From an uncultured Winogradskyella sp. (GTDB lineage: Bacteria; Bacteroidota; Bacteroidia; Flavobacteriales; Flavobacteriaceae): 64,000 nt of DNA. The position numbers and the translations under genes are program-made. Each line of letters opens with the position of its first letter. Positions within the stretch are counted from its first letter, which is position 1. The notes beneath the pieces were generated by a model. The model saw only the letters and a list, made by a program, of their open reading frames with translations, searched no databases and had not been told where the DNA came from. The DNA lies in assembly GCA_913055905.1 (NCBI GenBank), contig CAJXLB010000001.1, positions 921,746 to 985,745 on the forward strand, read 5' to 3'. Of the stretch, positions 15,827 to 24,921 are shown piece by piece.

Positions 15827-16515
15827 AATTCCAATAAATTTTTTTGGAATGGGTTTTTAATAAGGTAAATAGAGTCAATTTTATCATTTGGGGTTTCCAT
15901 ACGATTATCCTATTTTGCATGGATGAGGTTACAGCATTTATGTATTTTGACGTACTTTACCAGATAGTAAAGTAAATCTGTTAGGGAAGATTAAGACTTT
16001 ATATCTTATAGTAAAGCCTTTTAAATACAACTGGCCTAAGGATATTGAATGTCGTAGGGTATGGATTTGCTATTAATCAAAAAACAAATCGTTGTGTATT
16101 GTATTAAATATCTAGTTTCATAAGCGCCTCTGTTTTAAAATTGTTGAATTGTTTTATAAGGGTTATAGCAAGAAAGAGATGTAGCATAGCTGCTAGACCG
16201 TTACTACATCTATAGTTTATATCGTTAAAATAAGTGGTTAATCCGCTGGCTTTACCGTATCTTGTAAAGTACCTTGAGAAGCTATAAAAGCTGGACCTTT
16301 GTCCGTTGGCTTTAGAAGTCACTAGTTTGAGGGATTTAGTTCTAAAGTCGTTTGTTGTCCTAAAAATCACACAAATATAATAAAACTATTAAAATTCCTA
16401 CAAGCTGTTTTTTCAATGTCTTTACAACCAATATAGTAGGGCCGTTCAACAGAAATCGGTTGAAAAGTTTTAGATTTGCAGGACAACAGCGCTTGTAAAA
16501 AACAGTTGTAATACG
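15827..16515. other. Divergent intergenic region with no clear gene
   Basis: This 689-base gap separates the minus-strand T9SS gene from rfbB on the plus strand. An AT-rich inverted pair (TTCCAATAAA/TTTTTGGAA) lies at 15830-15855. An 88-codon frame at 16104-16370 has neither family features nor codon use like a gene. The right end carries the rfbB promoter. Confidence 0.6.
16445..16478 (+). promoter_or_regulatory. rfbB promoter region with an inverted repeat
   Basis: TAGATTTG at 16471-16478 fits the -7 box. Just upstream TTCAAC (16445-16450) and GTTGAA (16459-16464) form an inverted pair that could be an operator. This would drive the rhamnose genes. Confidence 0.45.
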
Positions 16516-17559
16516 ATGAAACTACTAATTACTGGAGGTGCCGGATTTATTGGGTCGCACGTGGTGCGGCAATTTGTTACGGCTTACCCAGAATATCACA
16601 TCTATAATTTAGATGCTCTGACCTATGCGGGGAATCTTGAAAATTTAAAGGACGTAGAAACTGCTTCCAATTATACCTTTATCAAAGGAGATATTACCGA
16701 TGCCTTGTTTGTAGACCGCCTATTTAAAACACATCAATTTGACGGCGTCATTCATTTGGCGGCAGAATCACATGTTGATCGCTCCATTACAGACCCTCTG
16801 GCATTCGTAAAGACTAATGTCCTTGGGACCATACATTTGCTCAATGCCTTTAAGGGCTTATGGGGCTCTAATTTTGAAGGCAAACTGTTCTATCACATCA
16901 GTACCGATGAAGTCTATGGCACCTTAGGGGAAACGGGTTTGTTTACAGAAACCACTTCCTATGATCCCAATTCACCTTATTCGGCTTCAAAGGCCAGTTC
17001 CGACCATTTTGTCCGGGCCTATGGCGAAACCTATGGCTTGCCTTATGTGATTACCAATTGCTCCAATAATTACGGGCCTAACCAATTTCCAGAAAAATTG
17101 ATTCCTCTGTTTATTCATAATATCATTCAAAATAAACCATTGCCGGTGTATGGCGATGGCAACTATACGCGCGATTGGCTCTATGTTATCGACCATGCTA
17201 GGGCTATTGATTTAGTCTTTCATCAATGTAAGCAGGGCGAGACCTACAATATAGGTGGCTTTAATGAATGGAAAAATATCGATTTGGTCAAATTGCTTTG
17301 CGATAAGATGGACCAACGTTTACATCGACCAAAGGGGCAGTCCGAGCAACTCATCACTTATGTCAAAGATCGACCAGGCCATGATAAGCGCTATGCTATA
17401 GATGCGTCCAAGATTAATGAGACTTTAGGATGGCAGCCCAGTGTTACCTTTGAGCAGGGCTTAGAAAAAACGATTGATTGGTATCTAGGTAATGCTGAAT
17501 GGTTAGCGCATGTGACGTCGGGTGAATATCAATCGTATTATGAGAGGCAGTATAGTTGA
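16516..17559 (+). CDS. rfbB: dTDP-glucose 4,6-dehydratase
   Basis: The second enzyme of dTDP-L-rhamnose synthesis, turning dTDP-glucose into dTDP-4-keto-6-deoxyglucose. It is an extended SDR protein of 347 residues, the usual length. Visible motifs are the NAD site GGAGFIGSHV at residues 7-16, HLAAESHVDRS near 83, STDEVYG near 134 with the catalytic Asp and Glu, and YSASKA near 160 with the active-site Tyr and Lys. It opens the polysaccharide locus behind a TAGATTTG promoter box. Unlike the tightly overlapping rfbA-rfbC-rfbD, it is separated from rfbA by repeats and a four-helix-bundle gene. Confidence 0.97.
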   Translation: MKLLITGGAGFIGSHVVRQFVTAYPEYHIYNLDALTYAGNLENLKDVETASNYTFIKGDITDALFVDRLFKTHQFDGVIHLAAESHVDRSITDPLAFVKTNVLGTIHLLNAFKGLWGSNFEGKLFYHISTDEVYGTLGETGLFTETTSYDPNSPYSASKASSDHFVRAYGETYGLPYVITNCSNNYGPNQFPEKLIPLFIHNIIQNKPLPVYGDGNYTRDWLYVIDHARAIDLVFHQCKQGETYNIGGFNEWKNIDLVKLLCDKMDQRLHRPKGQSEQLITYVKDRPGHDKRYAIDASKINETLGWQPSVTFEQGLEKTIDWYLGNAEWLAHVTSGEYQSYYERQYS

Positions 17560-17625
17560 GGGGTTAGAGGGTTAAGAGGTTAGAAGGTTAAGAGGTTATA
17601 AGGTTAAGGGGTTATAGGTTAAAAT
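17560..17625 (+). repeat. GGTTA-type short repeats after rfbB
   Basis: Units such as GGTTAAGAGGTTAGAAGG run from the rfbB stop to near the next gene. Similar but C-rich units (AACTTTATAACCTTTTAAC) occur at 18025-18063, on the far side of the four-helix-bundle gene. Confidence 0.75.
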
Positions 17626-17653
17626 GCTTGTAAAATTAATTAACAATAAATAA

Positions 17654-18010
17654 ATGAAGACGATAAAATCCCATAAGGATTTAAAGGTTTGGCAGGAGTC
17701 CATGGATTTTGTTGTTAAAATCTACGCTTTAACGGAGCATTTTCCTTCAAATGAAGCTTTCGGTTTAACGGCACAGTTGCGAAGGGCTTCAATTTCTATT
17801 CCGTCCAATATAGCAGAAGGGGCAGGACGAAAAGGAGCAAAAGAATTGTCCAGATTTTTATTTATAGCCTTGGGTTCGCTTTCTGAAGTGGAAACACAAT
17901 TGGAAATTTCCCAAAGACTCGGTTATGTCAACGATTTAGATGACATCAACACAACTATTTATTTTATTAGAAACATGATTTCAAAATTAATCAAGAGTAT
18001 AAACAATTAA
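17654..18010 (+). CDS. Four-helix-bundle protein (23S rRNA IVP/S23 family), copy 1
   Basis: A 118-residue all-helical protein. The family pattern is clear: KDLKVWQESMDFVVKIY at the start, LTAQLRRASISIPSNIAEGAGR in the middle, and RFLFIALGSLSEVETQLEIS later. The family takes its name from frames inside intervening sequences of 23S rRNA genes; members are also scattered through Bacteroidota genomes and their function is unknown. Here the gene interrupts rfbB and rfbA and has degenerate repeats on both sides, which suggests it arrived as a separate unit. A second member lies at 31321, also inside a sugar-nucleotide operon. Confidence 0.9.
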   Translation: MKTIKSHKDLKVWQESMDFVVKIYALTEHFPSNEAFGLTAQLRRASISIPSNIAEGAGRKGAKELSRFLFIALGSLSEVETQLEISQRLGYVNDLDDINTTIYFIRNMISKLIKSINN

Positions 18011-18070
18011 TCCTGTAATGATATATAACTTTATTACTAACTAACTTTATAACCTTTTAACTATAAATCC

Positions 18071-18940
18071 ATGAAAGGAATCATTCTCGCAGGAGGCTCA
18101 GGCACACGCTTACATCCCTTAACCTTATCGGTTAGTAAACAGCTTATGCCTGTTTATGATAAGCCCATGATTTACTATCCTTTATCTACGCTGATGTGGG
18201 CTGGTATACGGGAAATATTAATCATTACGACACCACAGGATTTACCCTTGTTTCAGCATTTGTTAGGAGACGGTACCCAATTAGGGTGTCAATTTCAATA
18301 TGCCGTGCAGGAAGAGCCTAAGGGTCTAGCTGAGGCATTTCTCATCGGTGAGGATTTTATAGGCGGTGATAAAGTGGCGCTCATTTTAGGCGATAACATC
18401 TTTTACGGAACCGGCTTGGCAGAGCTATTACAACAGAACAATGACCCTGATGGTGGTATCATTTATGCCTACCATGTTCATGACCCTGAGCGCTATGGTG
18501 TGGTTGATTTTGATGCGGAAGGTAAAGCCATATCCATAGAGGAAAAACCACAACGCCCAAAATCCAATTACGCGGTTCCGGGAATTTACTTCTATGACAA
18601 TGCTGTTGTGGATATCGCTAAAAATATAGCCCCAAGCCATCGTGGTGAACTGGAAATTACGGATGTCAATAAAGCCTATTTGGAACAAGGCAAATTACAG
18701 GTGAGTGTTTTGGATAAAGGGACCGCCTGGCTAGATACGGGAACCTTTAAATCCTTAATGCAGGCAGCACAATTTGTACAAGTTATTGAAGAACGCCAAG
18801 GTCTCAAAATTGGAGCCATAGAAGAAGCTGCCTTTAGAATGGGTTATATCAATGAAGACCAATTTAGAGCCTTAATAGCACCTTTGACCAAAAGTGGCTA
18901 CGGAAAGCAATTGTTAAGCCTCATAGACCGCAACGCATGA
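18071..18940 (+). CDS. rfbA: Glucose-1-phosphate thymidylyltransferase
   Basis: Joins dTTP and glucose-1-phosphate to give dTDP-glucose, the first step of the rhamnose pathway. It has 289 residues, the usual length. The nucleotide-binding signature [11 protein letters not shown] is at residues 8-18, followed by [25 protein letters not shown] near 110 with the metal-binding Asp, and the [13 protein letters not shown] segment near 157. The stop overlaps the start of rfbC by four bases (ATGA). Confidence 0.97.
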   Translation: MKGIILAGGSGTRLHPLTLSVSKQLMPVYDKPMIYYPLSTLMWAGIREILIITTPQDLPLFQHLLGDGTQLGCQFQYAVQEEPKGLAEAFLIGEDFIGGDKVALILGDNIFYGTGLAELLQQNNDPDGGIIYAYHVHDPERYGVVDFDAEGKAISIEEKPQRPKSNYAVPGIYFYDNAVVDIAKNIAPSHRGELEITDVNKAYLEQGKLQVSVLDKGTAWLDTGTFKSLMQAAQFVQVIEERQGLKIGAIEEAAFRMGYINEDQFRALIAPLTKSGYGKQLLSLIDRNA

Positions 18941-19485
18941 CCATTATAGACACCCCATTGGAAGGTTGTTTTGTGCTTGAGCCAACAGTTTATGAGGATA
19001 GCCGTGGCTATTTTCTAGAAACTTTTAACCAACTCGATTTTCGAAAGCTAACCGGAATTGAGGTACCATTTGTTCAGGATAATGAATCCTTTTCCACCAA
19101 GGGTGTGTTACGTGGGTTGCATTATCAAGAAGGTGCTTATGCCCAAGCCAAATTGGTACGTGTCGTTCAAGGTCATGTGCTCGATGTCGCTGTTGATATC
19201 CGTCCAAATTCGCCAAGTTTTGGCCAGCATTTTTCTACGGAACTCTCAGAAACCAACAAACGGCAATTGTTCATTCCACGTGGTTTTGCCCATGGTTTTG
19301 TGGTGCTCAGTGATTCCGCTTTATTTTCCTATAAATGCGATAATTATTACCATAAAGCTGCGGAAGCTGGCATTCGCTATAATGATCCTGAGTTGAATAT
19401 TGATTGGCGCTTATCAGAAGACCAATTGATGTTATCAGATAAGGATAAGCACCTGCCCTTGTTCCATGAAATATCCTTTGAATAA
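18937..19485 (+). CDS. rfbC: dTDP-4-dehydrorhamnose 3,5-epimerase
   Basis: Epimerises the 4-keto sugar at C3 and C5. The 182-residue cupin protein has the expected [12 protein letters not shown] near residue 19, the RGLHYQ motif near 59 with the catalytic His, and [10 protein letters not shown] near 112. It overlaps rfbA by four bases and its TAA shares bases with the ATG of rfbD (TAATG), so the three genes are translationally coupled. Confidence 0.97.
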   Translation: MTIIDTPLEGCFVLEPTVYEDSRGYFLETFNQLDFRKLTGIEVPFVQDNESFSTKGVLRGLHYQEGAYAQAKLVRVVQGHVLDVAVDIRPNSPSFGQHFSTELSETNKRQLFIPRGFAHGFVVLSDSALFSYKCDNYYHKAAEAGIRYNDPELNIDWRLSEDQLMLSDKDKHLPLFHEISFE

Positions 19486-20342
19486 TGGTCATAGCGGTTA
19501 CAGGTCAAAAGGGACAACTGGGTTCGGAATTTAAAGTGCTAGCTAAAGACTACCCACAGTATCAGTTTTTGTTTACGGATAAGACCGATTTGGATATTAC
19601 CAACAAAGATGCAGTGGATGCCTATTTTAAAAACCATAGCCTCGATGTTTTGATTAATTGTGCGGCTTATACGGCTGTCGATAAAGCCGAATCAGAATCT
19701 GAACGTGCTGAAGCTATTAACCATTTGGCCGTGCGTTATCTCGCTGAGGCTTGTAAGGTTCATGGCGTTAAAATGGTTCACATTTCTACCGACTATGTGT
19801 TCGATGGAAAGGCTTCTCGCCCTTATAAGGAGTTAGATAGTCCCAATCCGCAAGGTGTGTATGGCCAAAGCAAATACGCTGGGGAACAAGCTTTAAAACG
19901 TGTAAATCCTTTTGGAAGCTGTATCATTAGGACCTCATGGTTGTATAGTTCATTTGGTCATAACTTTGTGAAGACCATGTTATGCTTGGGACGCGAACGT
20001 GAAGCGATTAAGGTCGTCAGTGATCAGTTGGGCTCACCAACCTATGCTGCGGACTTGGCAGAGGCTATTATGGCTATCATACCTCAGCTGAAAAATTCCA
20101 CAGTTGAAACGTACCATTATGCTAATTCAGGGTACTGTAGTTGGTACGAGTTTGCTACAACTATTTTTGACATGAAAGCTATCGCCTGTGACATAACACC
20201 GATTAAAACGTCTGAGTATCCAACAGACGCACAGCGCCCAAAGTATTCCGTTCTGGATACCTCTAAAATTCAAAAGACTTTTGGTCTAGGTATTTCAAAC
20301 TGGCAAACGAGTTTGCAGCGCTGTTTACAGGATTTGGATTAG
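19485..20342 (+). CDS. rfbD: dTDP-4-dehydrorhamnose reductase
   Basis: The last step to dTDP-L-rhamnose. This 285-residue SDR protein shows the NAD(P) site TGQKGQLGSEF at residues 6-16, NCAAYTAVDKAE near 60, STDYVFDG near 102 and YGQSKYAGE near 126 with the active-site Tyr and Lys. It closes the rhamnose operon. A 600-base repeat-rich gap follows before the legionaminate genes. Confidence 0.97.
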   Translation: MVIAVTGQKGQLGSEFKVLAKDYPQYQFLFTDKTDLDITNKDAVDAYFKNHSLDVLINCAAYTAVDKAESESERAEAINHLAVRYLAEACKVHGVKMVHISTDYVFDGKASRPYKELDSPNPQGVYGQSKYAGEQALKRVNPFGSCIIRTSWLYSSFGHNFVKTMLCLGREREAIKVVSDQLGSPTYAADLAEAIMAIIPQLKNSTVETYHYANSGYCSWYEFATTIFDMKAIACDITPIKTSEYPTDAQRPKYSVLDTSKIQKTFGLGISNWQTSLQRCLQDLD

Positions 20343-20394
20343 GACAGACTAAGTGTTGTTTTTTGTCGTAGGAATACAGTTGTTCAAGACATGT

Positions 20395-20880
20395 TAACTG
20401 TGGTTCGTGTATGGTGAGGTGGTAGTAAGGTTATAAGGTTAGGTGGTTATAAGGTTATGTGGTTATAAGGTTATAAGGTTATATAGTGATTGGTGAGTAG
20501 TGAGTAGTGAGATGGTGTCTATTTTTTTGGTGTTGGGTATTGGGTTTTTTTGTTGTGTTGTGATACGGTTATATGGTTATATAATGATTCGTGAATGGTG
20601 AACCGTGAATCGTGAATTGTGATTCGGTGATGCGTTGGTTTCGTGAATCGTGAATGGTGAATCGTGATTTGTAATCCGTAATTCTTATTTGACTGCCGAC
20701 CACGGACCAAAGACCAAGCACCAAAGACCATTCATCTCTTTTCTCGTCTCTCTTTTCTCTGTTCTATTGAACAGATTCTTCGGTCCCTACGTTCCCTAAT
20801 AATGACATTTGAGCTGTGATTCGTGAATCGTAATCCATAATCCATGAACTTTGAGCATAAGTTCGACTTTCATAACCATC
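20395..20880 (+). repeat. Composite intergenic repeat between rfbD and legB
   Basis: GGTTATAAGG- and GTGAATCGTG-type short units (20400-20690), a GACCAAGCACCAAAGACC block (to 20730), a CT-rich block (20730-20762) and ATTGAACAGATTCTTCGGT (20766-20784), then GTGATTCGTGAATCG units. It has the same block order as the copy at 11772. No gene is seen. Confidence 0.8.
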
Positions 20881-20906
20881 TATAAAATATTTCAGATTAA
20901 TTATTT

Positions 20907-20914
20907 TAGTTTTG
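20907..20914 (+). promoter_or_regulatory. Promoter -7 box upstream of legB
   Basis: TAGTTTTG fits TAnnTTTG and lies 52 bases before the chosen legB start. It probably drives the whole legB-legF operon. No -33 TTG is visible. Confidence 0.4.
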
Positions 20915-20966
20915 TTGACAGGTCAAAGCCTAGTCCTTTCGACCTTAATTGAACCCAATAGCGCAC

Positions 20967-22154
20967 ATGGATATATTGTCATTAATCGGCAGACAACAGG
21001 AACTGTTTCAAGACGACATAGCAACACACGAACAGGCTTTAAGGGAGGCCGTTTCCCAATCGTCCTTCTTAGTGCTCGGTGGTGCCGGAACCATAGGTCA
21101 GGCCGTGGTTAAGGAAATCTTTAAGCGCCAACCACTCAAGCTTCATGTCGTGGATATCAGTGAAAATAATTTGGTGGAATTGGTGCGGGACCTCCGCAGT
21201 TCCTTGGGGTATATCCAAGGTGATTTCCAAACCTTTGCTCTGGACATTGGCTCCGTAGCCTACGATGCCTTTATTGCCAATGACGGCCACTACGATTACG
21301 TTCTTAACTTATCGGCTTTAAAACACGTGCGCAGTGAGCGCGACCCCTATACACTGATGCGTATGATTGAGGTGAACATCCTCAATACTGAAAAAACCGT
21401 GAAACAGGCCATTGCTAAGGGTACAAAAAAATACTTTTGCGTTTCTACAGATAAAGCGGCCAATCCCGTGAATATGATGGGTGCGTCCAAACGGATTATG
21501 GAGATGTTCTTGATGCGACAAAGCGAACAGCTGCCCATTTCCATGGCACGTTTTGCCAATGTGGCCTTTTCCGATGGCTCGCTACTGCATGGCTTTGACC
21601 AGCGCATTAAAAAGAATCAGCCCCTAGTAGCGCCTAAGGACATCAAACGCTATTTCGTCATCCCAAAGGAATCTGGTGAGCTCTGTCTCATGTCCTGTAT
21701 CTTTGGGGAGAACCGCGATATCTTTTTTCCCAAACTAAGTGAGCATTTGCATCTCATGACCTTTGCAGATATCGCTATAAAATATCTTAAGGCTCTCAAC
21801 TACGAACCTTATCTGTGTAAGGATGAGGATGAGGCTAGAGCATTGGTTAAAACCTTACCACAACAAGGCCAATGGCCCTGTTTATTTACGACCAGTGATA
21901 CCACGGGCGAAAAGGATTTTGAGGAGTTCTTTACAGCTAACGAAACCTTGGATATGGAGCGCTTTCACAATTTAGGGGTCATCAAGAACGACGCTGGATT
22001 TGAGGCTGATAAGTTGGAAGCCTTTACAGGAGCGATTCAACAGTGGCGCGGGGCTAAGCTGTGGACCAAAAGGGACATCGTAGCACTATTCAAGACCATG
22101 CTGCCTAATTTCGACCATAAGGAAACCGGTAAATACTTAGACAGCAAGATGTAA
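20967..22154 (+). CDS. legB: UDP/GDP-GlcNAc 4,6-dehydratase, legionaminate pathway
   Basis: Predicted first committed step of legionaminic acid synthesis: 4,6-dehydration of nucleotide-linked GlcNAc. The product is about 395 residues. The NAD site is GGAGTIGQAV near residue 33; STDKAANPVNMMGASKR near 164 carries the conserved Asp-Lys pair, with Met where classical SDR enzymes have Tyr, as in the PglF/FlaA1/CapD group. I chose the ATG at 20967; a TTG 18 bases upstream in frame would add six residues. It starts an operon of seven genes with gaps of four bases or overlaps. Pathway assignment rests on the neighbours; on sequence alone it could be a generic CapD-like dehydratase. Confidence 0.87.
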   Translation: MDILSLIGRQQELFQDDIATHEQALREAVSQSSFLVLGGAGTIGQAVVKEIFKRQPLKLHVVDISENNLVELVRDLRSSLGYIQGDFQTFALDIGSVAYDAFIANDGHYDYVLNLSALKHVRSERDPYTLMRMIEVNILNTEKTVKQAIAKGTKKYFCVSTDKAANPVNMMGASKRIMEMFLMRQSEQLPISMARFANVAFSDGSLLHGFDQRIKKNQPLVAPKDIKRYFVIPKESGELCLMSCIFGENRDIFFPKLSEHLHLMTFADIAIKYLKALNYEPYLCKDEDEARALVKTLPQQGQWPCLFTTSDTTGEKDFEEFFTANETLDMERFHNLGVIKNDAGFEADKLEAFTGAIQQWRGAKLWTKRDIVALFKTMLPNFDHKETGKYLDSKM

Positions 22155-22158
22155 GCCT

Positions 22159-23298
22159 ATGTTTAAAGACACCATTGCCTTTATTCGCGACCTATACCAA
22201 ACCGAGGATTTTATACCCTTGCACGAACCGCGCTTCATCGGGAACGAAAAGCAGTATTTGGAAGACTGTATCGATTCGACCTTTGTGTCCAGCGTGGGTG
22301 CCTTTGTCGATCGCTTCGAAGCAGACATGGCCCAATTCACAGGGGCAAAGCATGCCATTGCTACCGTCAATGGTACGGCCGCCCTACATGTGGCCTTGCT
22401 CTTGGCCGGTGTGGAACGCGATGATGAGGTCATTACCCAACCCTTAACCTTTATTGCCACCTGTAACGCTTTAAGTTATATTGGGGCGCATCCGGTGTTT
22501 GTGGACGTTGATAAAACCACCGTGGGCCTTTCGGCCGAAAAACTGGAGCACTTCTTAAAGCACGAGACTATCATGGTAAATGGTGCCTGTGTTAATAAGA
22601 CCACTAAGAACAAAATTAAAGCTGTCGTGCCCATGCATACTTTTGGGTTTCCGGCCGACATAGCAGGCATCGCCCAGCTCTGTGAGCGCTATAATATCGC
22701 CCTTGTTGAAGATGCCGCAGAATCTCTGGGCAGTTATTATAAAGGCCAGCACACAGGTACTTTTGGGCTCTTGGGAACCTTGAGTTTTAACGGTAATAAA
22801 ACGATTACCACTGGCGGCGGAGGTATGATTTTAACCAACGACAGTAACTTGGCAAAGGCGGCCAAACATTTGACCACCACGGCTAAGGTACCACACCCTT
22901 GGAATTACGAGCATGATAGGATAGGCTTTAATTACCGCTTGCCCAATCTCAATGCCGCACTGGGTTGTGCCCAATTGGAGTCCCTGCCGCAATATTTGGA
23001 GAATAAACGGGACTTGGCCAATATCTACAAGTCTTTTTTTGAATCTCAAGACGTCATCTTTATAGACGAACCAAAGGATACCCGAGCCAACTTTTGGTTA
23101 AACGCGCTGCTGTTAAAGAACAAGAGCGAGCGCGATGCATTTTTAAAGGAAACCAATGATAATGGGGTCATGACTAGGCCCATTTGGAAATTAATGAATA
23201 AATTGCCTATGTTCCAACACGCCCAGACCGCTAATTTGGATAATGCCGAATGGCTGGAGGAACGCATCGTAAACATACCGAGTAGTGTCAGGATTTAA
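22159..23298 (+). CDS. legC: LegC-type PLP aminotransferase
   Basis: A 379-residue DegT/DnrJ/EryC1-family aminotransferase. It would place the amino group at C4 of the 4-keto sugar made by LegB. The PLP lysine is in SFNGNKTITTGGGG near residue 218; NGTAALHVAL near 75 and EDAAESLGSYY near 185 are the other family marks. It starts four bases after legB and its end overlaps the next gene by 14 bases. The neighbours point to the legionaminate branch. Confidence 0.92.
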   Translation: MFKDTIAFIRDLYQTEDFIPLHEPRFIGNEKQYLEDCIDSTFVSSVGAFVDRFEADMAQFTGAKHAIATVNGTAALHVALLLAGVERDDEVITQPLTFIATCNALSYIGAHPVFVDVDKTTVGLSAEKLEHFLKHETIMVNGACVNKTTKNKIKAVVPMHTFGFPADIAGIAQLCERYNIALVEDAAESLGSYYKGQHTGTFGLLGTLSFNGNKTITTGGGGMILTNDSNLAKAAKHLTTTAKVPHPWNYEHDRIGFNYRLPNLNAALGCAQLESLPQYLENKRDLANIYKSFFESQDVIFIDEPKDTRANFWLNALLLKNKSERDAFLKETNDNGVMTRPIWKLMNKLPMFQHAQTANLDNAEWLEERIVNIPSSVRI

Positions 23299-23917
23299 GA
23301 ACATACATCTCTTTGGGTACTCAGGCCATGCCTATGTGGTTATCGATGTGGCTTTGGCCAATAACTTTAAAGTGCTAGGCTATTTTGATAAGTCAGTTAA
23401 GGCTGCGAACCCGTATGCTATAGCCTACCATGGTTATGAGCAGGACCTGGATATCAAGACCATCATTAAAACGGATTGTGCCTTTCCGGCTGTTGGATTT
23501 AATAGGCTGCGAAAACAGCTAGTACAGATGATGGAAGATATAGAGGTAAAGCAACTCAGCTTGATAGACCCCTCGGCCTACGTTTCCCCAAAAGCAGTGA
23601 TTGGTGTATCTACCTTGATTGCACCGCAGGCCACCGTGAATAGTATAGTTAAATTAGGTAAAGGTGTTATTGTCAATACAGCGGCTATTGTGGAGCACGA
23701 GTGTACCATTGGCGACTTCTCCCATATAGCCCCAGGCGCTGTGCTTGCAGGCAATGTAACAGTAGGGGAGCAGGTTTTTATTGGGGGAAATGCTACTGTC
23801 AAGGAAGGCGTTTCCATTGGAGCGGGCGCGACTATTGGCGCAGGTGCCGTCGTATTAACCGATATTCCAGCAGGGGAAACTTGGGTGGGAAATCCGGCAA
23901 AACCAATGCGTAAATGA
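23285..23917 (+). CDS. legH: NeuD/PglD-type sugar O- or N-acetyltransferase
   Basis: A 210-residue protein. The N-terminal half is a Rossmann-like sugar-binding domain (HLFGYSGHAYVVIDVA near residue 8). The C-terminal half is a left-handed beta helix of hexapeptide repeats (residues about 95-200) with the probable catalytic His in VEHECTIGDFSH. In the legionaminate pathway this enzyme acetylates the 4-amino group. The start is GTG inside the end of legC, and the stop overlaps neuB-like legI (ATGA). A NeuD-like O-acetylation role is an alternative. Confidence 0.87.
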   Translation: MSGFKNIHLFGYSGHAYVVIDVALANNFKVLGYFDKSVKAANPYAIAYHGYEQDLDIKTIIKTDCAFPAVGFNRLRKQLVQMMEDIEVKQLSLIDPSAYVSPKAVIGVSTLIAPQATVNSIVKLGKGVIVNTAAIVEHECTIGDFSHIAPGAVLAGNVTVGEQVFIGGNATVKEGVSIGAGATIGAGAVVLTDIPAGETWVGNPAKPMRK

Positions 23918-24921
23918 AACAACAAGTCCTCATCATAGCAGAAGCCGGTGTGAATCACAATGGCGATATTAAGCTGGCAAAGCAGCTTATCGATGTGGCT
24001 GCCGAAGCACAAGTGGATTATGTGAAGTTCCAAACCTTTAAAGCTGAAAAGCTTACCAGCAAATCGGCAGCAAAGGCCCAATACCAAATGGATAGTGCTA
24101 CCGACAAGACCGAAACCCAATATGAGATGCTGAAGCGTTTGGAGCTGTCCGAAGATCAACATTTGGAATTGATGGCCTATTGTGAAAAAAAGGGTGTGAC
24201 GTTTCTCTCCACAGGTTTCGATTTGGAGAGTCTGGATAACCTTAACCGTTTGGGCATCGACCGATTTAAGGTCCCCTCGGGTGAGCTGACCAATTTGCCC
24301 TATTTAAGACGTGTCGCTAGCTTTGGGAAACCGATTATCTTGTCTACAGGCATGGCCGATATGCAAGAAGTAGGAGAGGCCCTAGCGGTTTTTGAGGCGG
24401 CTGGTATAGACCGCAACCAGCTTACCGTATTGCACTGTAATACCGAATATCCTACACCTATGGAAGATGTCAATTTAAAGGCGATGCAAACCATGGCTGA
24501 AGAATTCGGTGTAAACGTGGGTTATTCCGATCATACCTTGGGTATCGAAGTGCCTATCGCCGCTGTCGCCATGGGTGCCACGGTCATTGAAAAGCATTTT
24601 ACCCTAGACCGTACTATGGAAGGGCCCGACCATAAAGCCTCCTTGGAACCACAGGAGCTCAAAGCTATGGTCACCGCTATTCGGCATATCGAAAAGGCTT
24701 TGGGAGATGGGATCAAACGACCCTCAGCCTCCGAATTAAAGAATAAAGTAGTGGCACGAAAAAGTATTGTCGCTAAGATTGCCATAAAAAAAGGTGAGGT
24801 CTTTAGTGAAAACAATCTCACAGTAAAACGGCCTGGAGGCGGACTGTCACCCATGCGCTGGGATGTTATTCTAGGCCAGACGGCAACACGCGATTATCAA
24901 CCCGATGATTTTATTGAATGA
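23914..24921 (+). CDS. legI: N,N'-diacetyllegionaminate synthase (NeuB family)
   Basis: Condenses a 6-carbon 2,4-diacetamido sugar with PEP to form the nine-carbon acid. The 335-residue protein has the TIM-barrel NeuB features: AEAGVNHNGD near residue 8, VKFQTFKAEKL near 38, KVPSGELTNL near 112, YSDHTLG near 204, and a C-terminal SAF domain from about 280 (RKSIVAK, PGGGLSP). It overlaps both neighbours by four bases. The family also makes Neu5Ac and pseudaminate; the presence of LegB, LegC and the CBS-type guanylyltransferase favours legionaminate. Confidence 0.92.
   Translation: MKQQVLIIAEAGVNHNGDIKLAKQLIDVAAEAQVDYVKFQTFKAEKLTSKSAAKAQYQMDSATDKTETQYEMLKRLELSEDQHLELMAYCEKKGVTFLSTGFDLESLDNLNRLGIDRFKVPSGELTNLPYLRRVASFGKPIILSTGMADMQEVGEALAVFEAAGIDRNQLTVLHCNTEYPTPMEDVNLKAMQTMAEEFGVNVGYSDHTLGIEVPIAAVAMGATVIEKHFTLDRTMEGPDHKASLEPQELKAMVTAIRHIEKALGDGIKRPSASELKNKVVARKSIVAKIAIKKGEVFSENNLTVKRPGGGLSPMRWDVILGQTATRDYQPDDFIE

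Noticed and set aside
16104-16370. 88-codon minus-strand frame in the divergent gap before rfbB
   Set aside because: No signal, motif or typical codon use; the gap is better read as a regulatory region.
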